Source: Channa striata
Lineage: Eukaryota; Chordata; Actinopteri; Anabantiformes; Channidae
Reading direction: 5' to 3'
Length of the DNA stretch: 64,000 nucleotides
Assembly: GCA_033026295.1 (NCBI GenBank)
Contig: CM065185.1
Location: 19,648,001-19,712,000 of the forward strand
The position numbers and the translations under genes are program-made. How positions within the stretch are numbered: position 1 is the first letter of the stretch; every line of letters begins with the position of its first letter. Of the stretch, positions 1 to 12,400 are shown piece after piece. The notes beneath the pieces are model-generated. The model was not told the origin of the DNA and did no database searches. It saw only the letters and a program-made list of their open reading frames with translations.

Positions 1-1370
1 AAGCACAAGCTTGTTTCTTTTTTCCCTTAAATCTAAATCTTTGTAACGTGAGAAACAGCCCAGAAACACAGAAGGTCTCGAGGTTGGAGAGGCACGGCTA
101 ATCCAGAACTTCAGCACTGAACTGGACTGATAGTTTGCAGATGTTGGACTGTGATTATTCCAACTGAAAACTGTGCAGAACTTTTTTCATGCTTCACACT
201 AATAAATAAACATAATGAGACGTGTTCAATCCAGTGTTTGCCTCAGCAAAACAGTGTTTATTGTGTTATGTGTTTGCAGGCATCACAAGAATGTCTGAAC
301 GTTAATGCAAAGCTTATTAGACAGGAGGAAATGAACGGACGCTGGTAGGAGTCAGAGGAGGGTAAATGAAACAGAAGTGCAGGTGCTTCTGGATTTGTCG
401 CTCAGTTTGGGTTTAGGTTCACCGCAGTGGCTAATATCTGACTGAACCAGAATGGACCTGAGCGTCTGTGCTTCCTGTTTTGTGTTGGGATTAAAGGGGG
501 AACGAGAACTGTGACCTTCACAGCTCAGCAGATACGTGTTCCGATGAGGAGGCTGAAGCTGAGCTTTTGTTAAATTAATCATTAGCCTATTAAACTGACA
601 TCACCAAATAGACATTTTTTGGAAATGTGCTCAACGTGTAGAGCAGTTGTTCAGAAACGGAGGTGTTGCCTTGTGTGGAGGTTTGATGTTTCCGCTGTGC
701 CTGATCAGGTTCACTCCCAACACTCCAGCTTCCTTTCACACTCAAACACAAGCAGTTGGTGTCTCTCTAAGGATCTAAGAATCCACATTTCAGTGTGGTT
801 CTGAATAAGTGAACTTTTAGAAGTATGAAAAAAGCTTTCTGATTCGTTTGTGTGTTAGAGTCGCTGATCACACGGTGGGAGGTTTGTGCCCCGCACATGT
901 CGAATTGTCGCTGAGTAAAACCCTGAACCCCCAGCCACCAAATGCGGACGAATGATCTGCTGTGGTGACCCTGAACTTTAACACTCACTTTCTACCCATT
1001 CAGACACTTTGCCAAGCAAAGTCCTCACCTGACCCACCCAGAGAAACTTAAGCCTGAGTGTGTTGCCCATAGACAGCCGGGAGGGAGCAGGAGTGGAACC
1101 ACTGAGCCCGGGGTCTGTGGCCTCACCACCGGAACTACAGCCGCCCCATCTGTTCCTCCCATTTTCAAATGGGACACACCTCCCATTATATGCAAGGCAT
1201 AAAACACGGAAATACTAATGTCTGCCAGGTCGACATGACTAACAAGAACAACCCTAACTTATTCCCAAAAGGGAACAAATGGTCGGCTTCCCTCATGACC
1301 ACTGCAAAGAAACAGAAAACAAAAGCATGACATCAGAACGCTACTAAAACTGTGTGAGATATTGGTGATC

Positions 1371-1447
1371 TGTCCCTGGGACAGCTGAGGTCGGCTCCGG
1401 CACCTACACAGCTCTGAAGGTTAAGTGGTTGTAAGACGTGAATGGGT
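1371..1447 (+). repeat. Degraded teleost interspersed repeat fragment
   Basis: The run from about 1371 resembles a widespread fish repeat tail, which reads approximately as 'gctgggataggctccagcacccccgcgaccctgaa...aagcgg', followed by a TGGATGG-like end. Here it is diverged (gctgaggtcggctccggcac, then ttaagtggttgtaagacg). The match is by recollection of the repeat type, so family and boundaries are approximate. Confidence 0.5.
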
Positions 1448-3209
1448 GGTTCACGTTTTGGATCAGGTCTACTCGGATGAGATGAAAATGAATTGATGAT
1501 TTCAGGTCCCTGTGGAAACCTCTATCAGACGGTTATTTGTAGACAGATCTGAAGGATGAATGAAGCCACAGTTTATTGGACAGACTGAGAAGGAAGAAAA
1601 GAAAATTTGACAAGTGAAACATGAAGTTGGTATTAATTTTTGTCCCTTCGCCCCCCATCTTCACTTAAACAAGATCAAAAGTCTGAGTGATGCATCATGA
1701 TCAGCCACAACAAGAGAAAGAGGGATTGTAGAAAAGGTGCTTACCTGTGTGCTGTCGGAGGCCTCATCCCTCACGCTCGCAGGATTAAAAACGCAGTGAA
1801 CCTCCTGACTCACCGGTCTGCTGCTACTTCGCAGTTTTGTGGCTTCCCTTCGCATCGGCATGAATAGGCAAAGAAATAATGCGGTCAGACGAGGTTGTTT
1901 TCCTCTGATATTTCAGCCAACCTCAACAGACCCTGACACCAGAAGCAGGAAGCCTCTGAGGCAGGAACCAGGAGGGATGCGCTTCTCTGCTTATTGAACA
2001 TTGAATCAGCCCAGCAGCAGCATTTGTTAGCTGGTTACTGAAGGAAAATATTTGTCAATCAGGAAATATCAGCTCGTGTTTGTGCCTTCAGATGAAGTCA
2101 GGCGGGAATATGTGAAGTGTTTAATTTGTCACTGTGGGCTCCACGCAGGCTTGGGGTCTCAGTTGCTACATTGTGCTCGGTGCTCTCGTCAGCACCCACC
2201 CTTTAAAAAGTGCAAAGATTAATTCTGAAGTGTGGCCCCCAGCTTTAAAGGACACATAATAACATGTTTTGCTCATATGCAGTAACAGGACGATATTTGT
2301 TTTGAGAAAATAGTCAAGTATCCACCAGTTATTCTAAACACTTGATCACCTCTGCCTCTTACTGTTTGCATTTCAGACAAAAACAGAGACATTTTGTAAT
2401 TGTTAATATAGTTAATATTGTTTATGAGAGAGTTTTTTTTAAATAATAGCAAATTTCCTGAATGCTGACTGAGGAAACGGAGCGCAGGGTTTTACGATAC
2501 AAAGATGGTCATTTAGCGTCTTTCCGCTGTTTGTGCGGCCGCCCCACCTTTCCTGGATCCTTTCCTTTCCAGGTTTCCTCTCCATACAAATGGCAGCTCT
2601 GTGCCTCTCTTGCTGTTCACAGGACCATTATTTGTCTTTATGCGCAGCTTTTACTTTACTCCATCACCGCCACATAGACAAGCTCTCATCAGCAGCTCTG
2701 GTGTGAGGCGTTCAGGGACAGCAGTGAAAAGTTGGAGTGCAGAGTTCACTGGGATTTGCTGAACGTGGCTGTGTGTGGGCTGATCAAAATTGTTTCTTTG
2801 GTGGAAGTTGATGTCTCCATTTCCTCCGGTGAGGACTTCAAATACAGTTTTTGGTCTGTATTTAGGAGGAGGCACAAATCTGACGACACCCGCCCAAGGT
2901 TCAGTAACTTTTACCATTGACATTAATGTGGTAAACGCACAAGTTTCTTGTCGTTGCCATATGCAGTTTCTGTCTTTGCATTCACATGAACGTGGCAATT
3001 TGCAAGCAGCGGTTGTTGTGCCAGGACCGCCTTGAATACCATTGAAAGGTCTGGAAAGCAGTCCGGTCTGCTCTCAGCTGCTGCTGCACTGCTGCTGTTC
3101 AGAAGCCAACTCTGGAAGACTGGAGCTGCACTTGGCAGCTCCCAGATGTGAACGTGTGTGAATACGAAGCAGAGCTGTGCATGCTCAGCAAGCCTCCGCA
3201 GAATAAATG

Positions 3210-3211
<2 letters not shown>

Positions 3212-3241
<30 letters not shown>
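3212..3241. repeat. (TG)15 microsatellite
   Basis: An uninterrupted TG dinucleotide run of about 30 bp, read directly from the sequence. It explains the run of alternating Thr-His codons in a minus-strand open frame here, which is not a gene. Confidence 0.97.
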
Positions 3242-3242
<1 letters not shown>

Positions 3243-3394
3243 CTAGCCTGTAAGTCTGTTCTCTCTCCGTCAGGTTGCCACTAAACATAAATCATGCATT
3301 AGGCTTTCTTAGAAGACAACATCATTCCCATTCAGAACGTACCAGCCTGCGTTTTGGCCCGTGCACTCTCTTAGATCACTCGCTGGCTTTCTGC

Positions 3395-3500
3395 AATCTG
3401 AAGATGCCAGGGATAAGAGAGCGACCTAATTATTCCTTCAGGCCAATAGCTTTCAAGGCCCAGCATCCCTGGCAATAACCTCCTTACTAATTATGCAAAT
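3395..3500. promoter_or_regulatory. Candidate conserved non-coding element with an octamer site
   Basis: This block is balanced in composition, has no simple repeats, and contains clustered homeodomain/POU-like words: CTAATTATTCC, ACTAATTATGCAAATAG (with a perfect ATGCAAAT octamer) and CCAATAG. Such compact AT-core clusters in long introns of developmental genes are often conserved enhancers. Conservation cannot be seen from one sequence, so this is only a candidate. Confidence 0.25.
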
Positions 3501-5680
3501 AGACTAAGACGACGCAAAATAAAGAGAGGGTGGGAAAAAAAAAAATCTCTTTTTCCCCGTGTTGTTCTCATCACCTGCACATCTCCATTTTCATCCAGAA
3601 AATTGTTTTGCCCCAGCCCCCTCCCTTTGGCTTTTTTGTGTTCCCCTTTGCCCCCAAGTGCTTAGTAGCTTTGCACAAAGGATGTAATAATTTCCCCGAG
3701 AATCTCAAATGAAATGCCACCTATTGTTCCACTGCAGCTCAGTCACAAATTATTACAGCCACTGGGAAGGATAACGTGTGTTTATTGGTTTTATTCTCAG
3801 GTGATGTTGGGTGTGCGCTCCCCCCACATGGCAGTGCTATTGTTGCTGGTGGATGGCTGCCCTCGGGTGCTGGCACTAAAACAAAAGAGCCCCCCCTCCT
3901 CCACCCTCCTTTTACCAAGCGAGAGAGTTGACAGATTCATTGGTTTTCTACTCAGTAGCTGCCAGTTGATTGTGCTGCAGTGATTCAAACTGTGACATTG
4001 ATGGGATTCTCAGTGTTGCGCATTGGACTGCTTAGGGAAATGGGATTAAGTGGTTGTGTGAGTGCACGCGCTTGTGTGTCTAAAGTGCATGTGTGTGGTC
4101 TGCGAGGGAGAGAAGTGGCCATGCTGTGCTAGAGGACTCACCCGGACTCCCAGATTCTCTGCGAATAACAAACACGCAGCAGGAGGGGCTGACAGGAGCC
4201 CCAACACACAGCGTAACAGATGTAGTTAATGCAGTGAGGGTCTGAGCGCGTTAAGGCCGTGCACTCACGCTCTCGCTGCAGGAGACACAACTACACGTAT
4301 TTTTCTGTTTCGTCCTTACGTTTTCTCATTTTTACAATAAACGATTTAATGAGTGACGCACTGCGGAAAATGAACATTATTGTTGTGTTGTGCACAAACC
4401 CACTGAGCGTGTAAATCAAGCTGCTCGTTTTGTCACTGAACTTCACTCGATGTGCATCCTCAGTGGATATCGTTCTGAGACTGAAGCTCGGCTGCATTTC
4501 GGATGCTTAACGCTCCCAGCTCATCTATACATATAATGACCCAGATTGAGAACAAGTACTTATAATCGAGTATCTGACCAAACTTTCTTGCTGCGTTCTT
4601 CGGCCAAAACAAATACAGCCAGTGTCACATATGAAAGTGTTAAAATGAGTGTGACTGTTCGTAACTAAACATGAGATGATGTATTCAGCTTTACTTTTAA
4701 CATGGTTTGGGGCGACAGGCAGGATCGAGCCCTTTGCCCGATAGTTACCCCCTGTGAGGAGTGTGATCTGGTCCCACCTGCTGGAGGACACCACCGATGT
4801 GGAACGTCAACAGCTTGGTCTGTGTCATTTTATTGGTTGATCAGTAGTGGGCCGCCCTTTTCTTTGCTTGCATGCAAGTGGTTAGAATAGATTCACGGAA
4901 ATAGTCTCTCCCTGTATTTTATTTTTTCAATAATTTTCAGGAGAATATTGTCTGTAAAACTCATCTGGGTACAAGTTACAACAGAAGAAAGAAAACCAGA
5001 AAGTTTCAAAAAGTTTACATTTGCATCTTGAAGGAAGTGCGGCTGCCCATGAGTGCAGTAAAACCCCTGACCCTCAACAATCCACTTAAAGGGACCACGG
5101 CTAAAACGCCTAAATCTGAATTTGTACCCCATTATCTGCGCAGGTGAAAATGTTTAGCCCGACACATGATGGCACACGCTACATCACTGTGGTATTTTTA
5201 TAAAACCACTAAACTACATTTAATTTGAACGAACGGTCAATTTGTATCCTCATCATTTAGGGGATGGAACAAAGAGCAGTGACTGACGGCCCATTAAACC
5301 ACCTTTCTACATACATAGACACACTTTCAACCCCCCCCCAACCCCCTCTTTCTCAATTCAGCTCCATTTACATCAGGTCATTCACCCACACTGGCTGGAA
5401 GCGGCGGTACCCAGTTACACTTTGCGCCCCCTCGGCGCTCGGTTGCGACAAACAAACAGCGGGCTTGGCTCAGACCTCCAGGTCTCTGCGTCTGAAGCCC
5501 AAACGCTTTCCAAAGACAAACGCAGCACACAAGGCTTTTTATGGCGCTTTGAAACTGCCCTTCTTTTTATACCCAGCAGCCCCCCGCTCCCAATTTCAAA
5601 ATACAGATTAAACACAAAGTCACGCACTGCATATCAATAGGACTTTTTAAGCTTCGCTTTTCACAGGCAGAGAAAGGCGA

Positions 5681-5698
5681 CTCTCTCTCTCTCTCTCT
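5681..5698. repeat. (CT)9 tract with imperfect extension
   Basis: A CT dinucleotide run is followed by further CTCTCTGT units to about 5707. It is a simple repeat with no other signal. Confidence 0.9.
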
Positions 5699-6720
5699 GT
5701 CTCTCTGTGTTTTTGCCTCAGCACAGGGAAGTTTTTATCTTTATTTGCGGGAGCACAGCTTGAATTAATCATAGTGTTTTGACATAGGAACGCCATTGTG
5801 CCTGCTGCCAAACTCCACTTGGTATAAGCTGATTAGCCAGGAGCAGTTTCATTCCGCCTTTAAACTTAAAAATATGTTTAGTGGATGAAAAGTAACCCGG
5901 CATGCATTCACTTCCTTCTTCTTTTTTTTTGGTTTTCTTTATTTATGAAACTTGTTTTTTGGTGTTTTGGCCCATTTAGACAGTTAGTGTGATCACTTGA
6001 TACTTAATTAGTAACTGAAAACCTTTCTATGGTTCTATAAGTGTTTTGGTGTCGTGATTTTCACAATTTAGTGTTTTTCTCAGACTAGTCTAATTCATTT
6101 ATATCTTAGTCCTTTATAGTTAAATCCTAAAAGTTTGGATCTCCTACAGTTGTTGTGTCTGCTTGGAGGAGAGGTCAGACATCCCTCAAACACAAGCAAC
6201 ATGGATGTTAAAGCTGCCAAGACCCTCCAGGTTCATGTAAGCAAGGTCTGTTTTTCAGCACACAGCTGGAAGCGGCGACTTCCCAGAGTCACGTCACTAT
6301 TAGGTTGCCAGGAAACACGGGACACAGATGCCGAATAGACAGATTAGCTTTTGTTTGGTGAGACAGTTTTCAGTCATTTGGAAACCCAAGTCTGCGGACT
6401 GGGCTAAAGGTTTACATAGGCCGCGTTGTTTTATGCTAAGCTAGTCGCCTCCCACCTCTAGCTCAATACAAATGGTGACAGTTGCATCTTTTGGCCAGCG
6501 AGTTTTCCGGGGAACGCAAGCTGCTTCTTATCCGTGCCTCCTGTATGCTGGATTGTTTGACCTGGAAAAGATGAGAACTTGACTTTAACCTTTAAATATT
6601 TCTACACACGTGTGATTGATCCTAAGAGCGAGGGCGGGTGGCACAGCTCCCACGTCCAAGGCAGGGACACTCAAATTGGGACAGACATAAAAGCTTAAAG
6701 AGGCCTCTTCTCTCCTCCAG

Positions 6721-6907
6721 GTAACTACCAGCTGTCGCCGACTGTCAACATGCCGCAAGACGACACTGTGATCATAGAGGACGATCGGCCGCCGCTCCTC
6801 CCTCCCCACCTCTCTGACCAGTCCTCGTCCAGCTCCCACGACGATGTGGGCTTCACTGCTGACATGACGCCGTCGTGGGCTAAAGAGCTGCCCGGTCAGA
6901 ACGACAG
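6721..6907 (+). CDS. pard3: pard3 exon A (post-PDZ3 region)
   Basis: This internal exon is 187 nt long. It follows a pyrimidine-rich acceptor (ctcctccag) and ends before a gtgggt donor. Two bases complete the preceding codon, then the frame reads NYQLSPTVNMPQDDTVIIED and continues with DDRPPLLPPHLSDQSSSSSH and DDVGF, ending with two bases of a Ser codon. The MPQDDTVIIEDDR and PPHLSDQSSSSSHDDVGF blocks are near-identical to vertebrate PARD3 just C-terminal of PDZ3, about residues 680-740 in human numbering. The segment is acidic, Ser-rich and probably disordered. The C-terminal part (TADMTPSWAKELPGQND) diverges from the mammalian sequence. An alternative donor four bases downstream (gtaaaa at 6912) would break the reading frame into the next exon, so 6907 was preferred. 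Confidence 0.95.
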
Positions 6908-7991
6908 GTGGGTAAAACTCGAGTGGTGTGTGAAGCGCAGTGTGTGTGACCTGTATTGTGTGTCTTTCCTGCACCACAGAACTGCTTCAGCTCTGCTCCA
7001 AGTGGACAAACCATGAAAAGACAATACACGTGTCTTAATTTTACCTCCTGAAAGCTTAACATCTACACAAGGTCACGGTGTGTCCTGAGCTGCTGTGTCT
7101 GTAAGCGGGTTCTCTCTCATGATCCCACTCTGACTTTAAGCGTCTCTCAGTGAGACTCTCTGGCCCCTAAGGACACACTGCTGATGAGGACGGTCTTTAC
7201 GGGCACATGAGAAACCGGGTTACTGGAAATCCACGTATACACGCAGCAGCAGAGTAACTGGATTTCACTTCACCTCTGACTTGTTCCGAAGCTTGTTTCA
7301 GGCTCACAGACTTTAACTGGATAGTGATGGAAAATGCCGCTCCCTGACTTTAAGTTTTTCTGCACGTTCGTCTCACAGCAGAGTGATGGGTTGGCAGGTT
7401 TCATGTTCCGTCGGACTTTAAGCAGACCTGGCTGAGCCTGGGCTCCCCGGTCTGGTTCTAGAAGGGGGGTACCCCAGTCTCCCTTTTCAGGGCAAGGTAT
7501 TTTATTCCTGAATTGCCATATTGTCAGGGGTTCTGTAAGTTACCCTTAGTCTGGGCCCAGACGGTTGAGCTTGGAGCTGAGCTGTTGCTCCTTTGCGTTA
7601 AAGGAGCTGGATGAGGTGGTTCGGGTTTCTCCTGGGCACCTCCCTTGAAGGTTTTTCAGACCCTGTGGCAGGCCCACAACATGTTGAAGAGATTAACCCT
7701 CATCTGGCCTAGGAGTTCCTTGGAATTCTGCTGTGGGTAGAAGGATGTCTGGAAAGCCTCACAAACCTGCTGCCACAGCCACCTGACTCTGGATAACAGG
7801 AAGCTAATTCATGGACGTTTCCGGCAGACTTTGTTTGGAAGATGAGGCGGCATCGTCCTGTTAATGATCTGTCCCTTCATTCAGCTTCAGCTGTGTGACT
7901 GTCCTGCCTGTTCCTGCTGTAACACTTGTGTTTCCTCATGTCAATAAAGTTTGTCTTTCTAATGTAATACCCCTTCACGTTCTCCATGCAG
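6908..7991 (+). other. pard3 intron A-B (1,084 bp)
   Basis: The intron runs from a gtgggt donor to a tctccatgcag acceptor. Its 3' half contains a degraded LINE-type fragment (7430-7817). The rest shows no feature that I can support. Confidence 0.9.
7430..7817 (+). mobile_element. Degraded 3' part of a teleost non-LTR retrotransposon (Rex/RTE-like)
   Basis: The sequence GAGGTGGTTCGGG (7612-7624), followed by CTCCTGGGCACCTCCC (7629-7644), GAGTTCCTTGGAATTC and CTGCTGCCACAGCCACCTGACTCTGGATAA, follows the order of a very common fish LINE C-terminus. That C-terminus encodes a Leu-Arg-Trp-Phe-Gly-His-like motif and ends near CCGGATAAGCGG. The stretch before it (7430-7565: ggtctggttctagaaggggggtaccccag and gggcaaggtat) resembles another part of the same class of element, so an internal deletion is likely. 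The frame is broken throughout and no protein can be made. The class is assigned from memory; subfamily and exact ends are uncertain. Confidence 0.6.
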
Positions 7992-8143
7992 CTCCCTGAG
8001 TCCCGATGAAAATAATCCGGACAGCACTTTCCAGAGGGAAGGTTTCGGACGCCAGAGCATGTCAGAGAAACGCACTAAGCAGTTTGCAGATGCCGCACAG
8101 CTGGAGATCATCAAAACGCGGAAGTCCAAGAGCATGGATCTAG
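7992..8143 (+). CDS. pard3: pard3 exon B
   Basis: This exon is 152 nt long, with acceptor ctccatgcag and donor gtacaa. Its first base completes an AGC Ser codon with the two bases of the previous exon. It then reads SLSPDENNPDSTFQREGFGR, QSMSEKRTKQFADAAQLEII and KTRKSKSMDL, leaving one base (G). FQREGFGRQSMSEKRTKQF and KTRKSKSMDL are nearly invariant in vertebrate PARD3. The basic, Ser-containing RQSMSEKR and KSKSMD stretches are of the type phosphorylated in PAR-3 proteins; no particular kinase is assigned here. The block sits upstream of the aPKC-binding segment. The two-nucleotide plus one-nucleotide codon completion across the intron confirms the exon A boundary. Confidence 0.96.
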
Positions 8144-9444
8144 GTACAACTCTGCAATTCCTTCAGAATCTGGGTTATTAGTTTGTTTTTAGGTTGGTGG
8201 GACATGTTGTCCAAGAGCAGGAACTGAGGTAAAACCTTTGTCTTCAGCACTTTTAGCCATTTCAGTTTTCTCTCTTCTGCCCAAATCATATCGTTTTAAC
8301 ACTTTATTAAAAAAGAACTTCATATTTTGCACCCCCACATTTAAAGCAGAGGTTTAGTGTCACCACGAGAGGTTCAACACTAGCACCAACCACATCACTG
8401 AAGGGCTCATACTTGCTGGGAAATTAGATTTTGTCACTGAGTTCTTGCAACGCCTGCAAAAACGTATATGAGGCTTGGAGACTCAAATTCTGCTATTCGC
8501 AGAATTTGGATGGTGCGCCATCATATCGACCAAGAACGGTTGGTTTATGCTTTTGTGTACGTTTGTCATGAGACAAAAACTGTGCAACAAATTTCCTTTT
8601 TTTTTGTTCTACCTTTTGATTCTGCACCGTGTTAACATGTCATATCCACAATTGCCATAGGAGGTTACCGGATGACGTGTTTAAATTGTTGTCCTTTCAT
8701 AGCCTGTTGATTTGTCAATCACAGGCATTTGTGGCATATTTCTTCATCGTGTCACTTCCTATCATAACCATTCCATATAAACATGCAGTATGTCCTGGGT
8801 GATTTACATATCATAAATCCAGGATGACAAACGTCTGAGCCAAATGATAAATTGTGTTTTTCTTTCCCCCCTCACATGCTTAACCGCAGCATTTAAGGCT
8901 TCTGTGCATATTTCTAAAGAGCCATTAGACAAAATCAAGTGAAAGCTTGAAGAATCTGATTTCATGTAACCTTGAGCGCACACTCCTGCACGCCGCTCAT
9001 TTCAAACATGTTCCTTACTTTTAAATGTATTCCACCTCTTTGCCACTTTGTATGAAAACAGACTCTGCATCTCTTGCCAAAGTCAAGAACTTCACTTTGT
9101 TGATTCACCTTGAAATGGCTTCGAACAGTTGCTGATTGCTTTGGCTGCAACAGTCTCTCTGCTCGCGCTCTCTATAATCATATCTAATCTTCCTGACGAG
9201 ATTGCCGCTCTGTGCCGTGTTGATATCACAACAAGTCTGATTGCTATCCTCAAACCCTCTCTTCTTCGCCCCCACCCTCCCCCACCCCGTCTTCTCTTGC
9301 ATGGCGTCCGATCCTAATTGAGATGAAGCGTTTTGTGATGTTTTGCAGCACTACCTGGATGCTGCATGTGGAATGTCATTAGCACTAACTGACCCACAAA
9401 TGTTTGTACCTCTCCCCCCTCTTTCCTTCCCCTTCCTTTAACAG
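8144..9444 (+). other. pard3 intron B-C (1,301 bp)
   Basis: The intron has a gtacaa donor and a pyrimidine-rich acceptor (ccttcctttaacag). It is AT-rich with no recognisable repeat or gene. Short open frames here have no domain and start without context. Confidence 0.9.
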
Positions 9445-9489
9445 TAGCCGACGAGATTAACCTCACCCCTCGTCTCGAGGCCAACACAG
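9445..9489 (+). CDS. pard3: pard3 exon C (45-nt exon)
   Basis: This very short exon lies between acceptor ttaacag and donor gtaagg. The G left by exon B plus TA gives Val, and the exon reads VADEINLTPRLEANT plus a final G that joins the next exon as Gly. Human PARD3 has a segment of the same length here (IADETKLNTVDDQKAG), so length and the ADE...G pattern are conserved although most residues differ. Because 45 nt is a multiple of three and both flanks have the same phase, the exon can be skipped without shifting the frame. That would make it a good candidate cassette exon. It was accepted because it fits phase, length and position; it is too short to stand on similarity alone. Confidence 0.88.
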
Positions 9490-12400
9490 GTAAGGACCGG
9501 TGCTTTGAAAGGTAGAAGACAAACTTGGCTTTAAAAACTGAACTTGCCTTTGCATCTATGAGACCTGGACAGAGGAGTACACGTTCATTGCTCGAGATCA
9601 CATTCTAAAACTGTCTTTAAAGTCCCGTTTGAAAAGAGAGAAAAAGAGTTTTTCAGCTCTGCTGCTCTGCTTTTAAACACACATACACTTCTCTTTCACC
9701 AATCATTTCCACTTTGCTGCCTTCACGGATGTTTCCATCCATCAGTTATTGTCTCTAAAACTCAAACCTTGCTCAAACACAGAAAGCGTTTGTGATCCAA
9801 AGAGCAGCAGAGTAACACCAATTGCAATTAATAGTTGTCATAACTAAATTTGGCCAATTGGTTTGTTTGGCACTGATGACTTTTTTAAAGTAAAATATAG
9901 CTTATCCTGAGACAGCACGATCTGACATCATATGAAACAAATGCAATACTCCAATATTACCTCACGTGGACCCTGCAGCGGTTATACGATAGACAGAACA
10001 GAAATGGATTTTATTCATAATGGAAAGCTACCGGGAGTGAAAGGTGCAGGTTAAATGTCCAAAGAAATGCTTCGCTCTATGAACTAATGTGAAACACCTG
10101 TGCTGGAAGTTGGTGATCAAAAGAGCAATAGATCAATTAGTGTCAATGAGATTTAATCAAGTTAATGGAAACTAGGTGAGTAAGACATCACTCTGTTGTT
10201 GCACTGATTACTGCTGTGAAAATGTTCTGTTTCCTGGGTATTTTTACACAGATGTCCATTGGATTTAGCATGAAAACTTGAACTGGCTGATTCTGTGCCT
10301 GCAGTAGCAGAGTCCAGTTTATTGACGGTGCATTAAAGTTTCATTCACGTTTTTCTAATATTGATGCATCATTGTCAGTTGGTTCTTTTTGTTGTTCTGG
10401 CTCAAGTCAAACATATCGTCACAGATATAGAGTAAATAAGTTTAAAGTCCACATTTACTCTTTGCGTAGTTTACTTACCAACAGGCTATAAAACCTTTTG
10501 GGAAGCATTTTACTATAAATGAACCGCAAGCTGTTTCTGTGGCTTTGTGCAAGAAATCGATTCCGAACCGGTGCAGGACTTGACACAAATTGTACAGCAA
10601 CAACAATGACAGACAATAAATTACCCGTATTGATCTACAAGTATAAATTCAGCAGCTTTCTTGCAGATTGGGTTTCGACTCTTTATGCGTTTGTGTAGTC
10701 TTCCTCTGCGATTTGTGGTGTTCTTGCTCTTGTCGAGACAAATTTGTCAGCGTGCAGAGTGAAGACTCGTGGTCCTCGTGTAGTTTGAGGTCGCAGTTGA
10801 ACATGGGAGCGAAAGCAGTTGGGTGACTACTGATTTGATTTTCTCCCTTTTGCTTCAGATGCAGCTACAGCACTAATTGTTTTGTGTGTGTGTGAGGGGA
10901 GAGAGAGCGGTGAAAAGCACTGTGTCCTTGGTTGAGGCAGCGAGCTGACAGCAAGTCATCCATCATTGTCAAGTCTTGTGTGTTTTCACTGTCGCCTCCA
11001 CCAAAGAGGAGGCCTGCCTCTAAAATCAGTGGCGTGGACACAAAAGGTAGTTTCACCTGAGGAAGACATGGAGAGAAGAAGAAAGAGACAGATGAAAGGT
11101 TTGAATTTAGCAGGGTGGGGGCTCTCTTGAGGGAAGTTATAGTAATTTGTTGGCTGTGAACTTTAACTTCATGAGAGACGTGCCAAAGAACCGAGAACGG
11201 GTCTAAAGAAGATTGAAACGTGTGTTGTGGAAAAGCCCAAGTGGACGCTTTGATTCATGCTTTTGTGAAAAGGGAGGCGGAGGTTTCCAGCTTTCCAGAG
11301 AGTCAGCGAGCGGGAGATTCGTTGCATATTTCAGACAGCGAATCCACGAACTGGTTCGAGCAGACGAGTCAGCTGTGCCATGACATGGTCTGATAATGAC
11401 CAGGAGGTGTTAACAAGTTAGCGTTTCACAGCACGTGCCTGTCCCGTAAATGACAAAATACATTGTTCGTCAGTGCATCCATCTATAGAGACGTATACTG
11501 GTATTATGAGGTGGCCGATTTGAAGTATGATGGCCGAAACATTTAAACCACCTCTTCCTGTAATGCATCAATATTAAACAGAGGGTAGAATTACCACGTC
11601 TCTGACAGTTTCAACCTAAACACTGAGAAATTATAACCCGCCAAAAATAGAATTTGTGGCAGAGCTGCAGTTTTGGATTGTATTAGATTGTACAGGTGGT
11701 TATAATGTTATGTCTGATCAGTCTGATAAGTAGATAGATTTATAGTTTTAGATATAGACAGATACTGATATCGATGGCGTAGCAGTGGTGTGTGAGTGTT
11801 TGTGTGTGATTCTGAGTGCAAATGGGTGAACAGGAAGCAGTGTAAAGCACTTTGGGTACCAGTAGGTATCAACATGCTTTGAAGGTGCAGATGATTTATC
11901 AGACCATTTATAGATATAGATGTATAAAAAATAAAAAAGGGGTCTGATGGTTACTCAAATGGACACACTCTGCAACAACAGTGTACTGCTGTAAGCAGCT
12001 GAGGCGCATCGTTTAAAGCCTTTATGGAAGGTTCTGTGCCTCCGACAGTTTAGTCTGTCGGTGGTCATAACTACTCGGACCACTGCTTACGATTAGTTTA
12101 CATGGCTGCAGTCGCTCTCGGTAACTGTCATACATGTGTTAGACATATAACTGTCAGCACAGGGAAACGGGCAAAGTGTTTTGGTCTCCAAAACAAAAGA
12201 CAAAAATGAGAAGAAGCGAGAAAATTACAGCTGATTATTTGAATAATCGTCTGTCGGTCAATGAATTGGTTGGTTGGTGGAGTCCTGGGACAGTAACATG
12301 CAGTGTCTGTTTCCACGCTACACTTCCCAGCATCCCAGTGGAAAGTGGCATTTTTGTAGTTTCTGCTCATCTTTAGTTGCAATTTAAGGTCTCGTTAAAA

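Larger units (their letters stand above)
1..6720 (+). other. Intron (3' part) upstream of the first visible pard3 exon
   Basis: No exon was found here. I looked for the expected preceding PARD3 exon (ending around RIMGES before KYQLSPTVN) and did not see it, so it lies upstream of the window. The stretch holds a degraded teleost repeat near 1371-1447, a (TG)15 microsatellite at 3212-3241, a (CT)n tract near 5681, and an AT-rich, octamer-containing block near 3395-3500 that may be regulatory. The short open frames in this stretch have no recognisable domain. The 3' end has a pyrimidine-rich acceptor ending at 6720. Confidence 0.75.

Noticed and set aside
2923..3288. 121-codon minus-strand open frame
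   Set aside because: It contains a Thr-His run caused by the (TG)15 microsatellite and shows no domain.
6908..6913. Alternative donor gtaaaa at 6912 for exon A
   Set aside because: It would add four bases and break the frame into exon B. The donor after 6907 restores a Ser codon matching the family.
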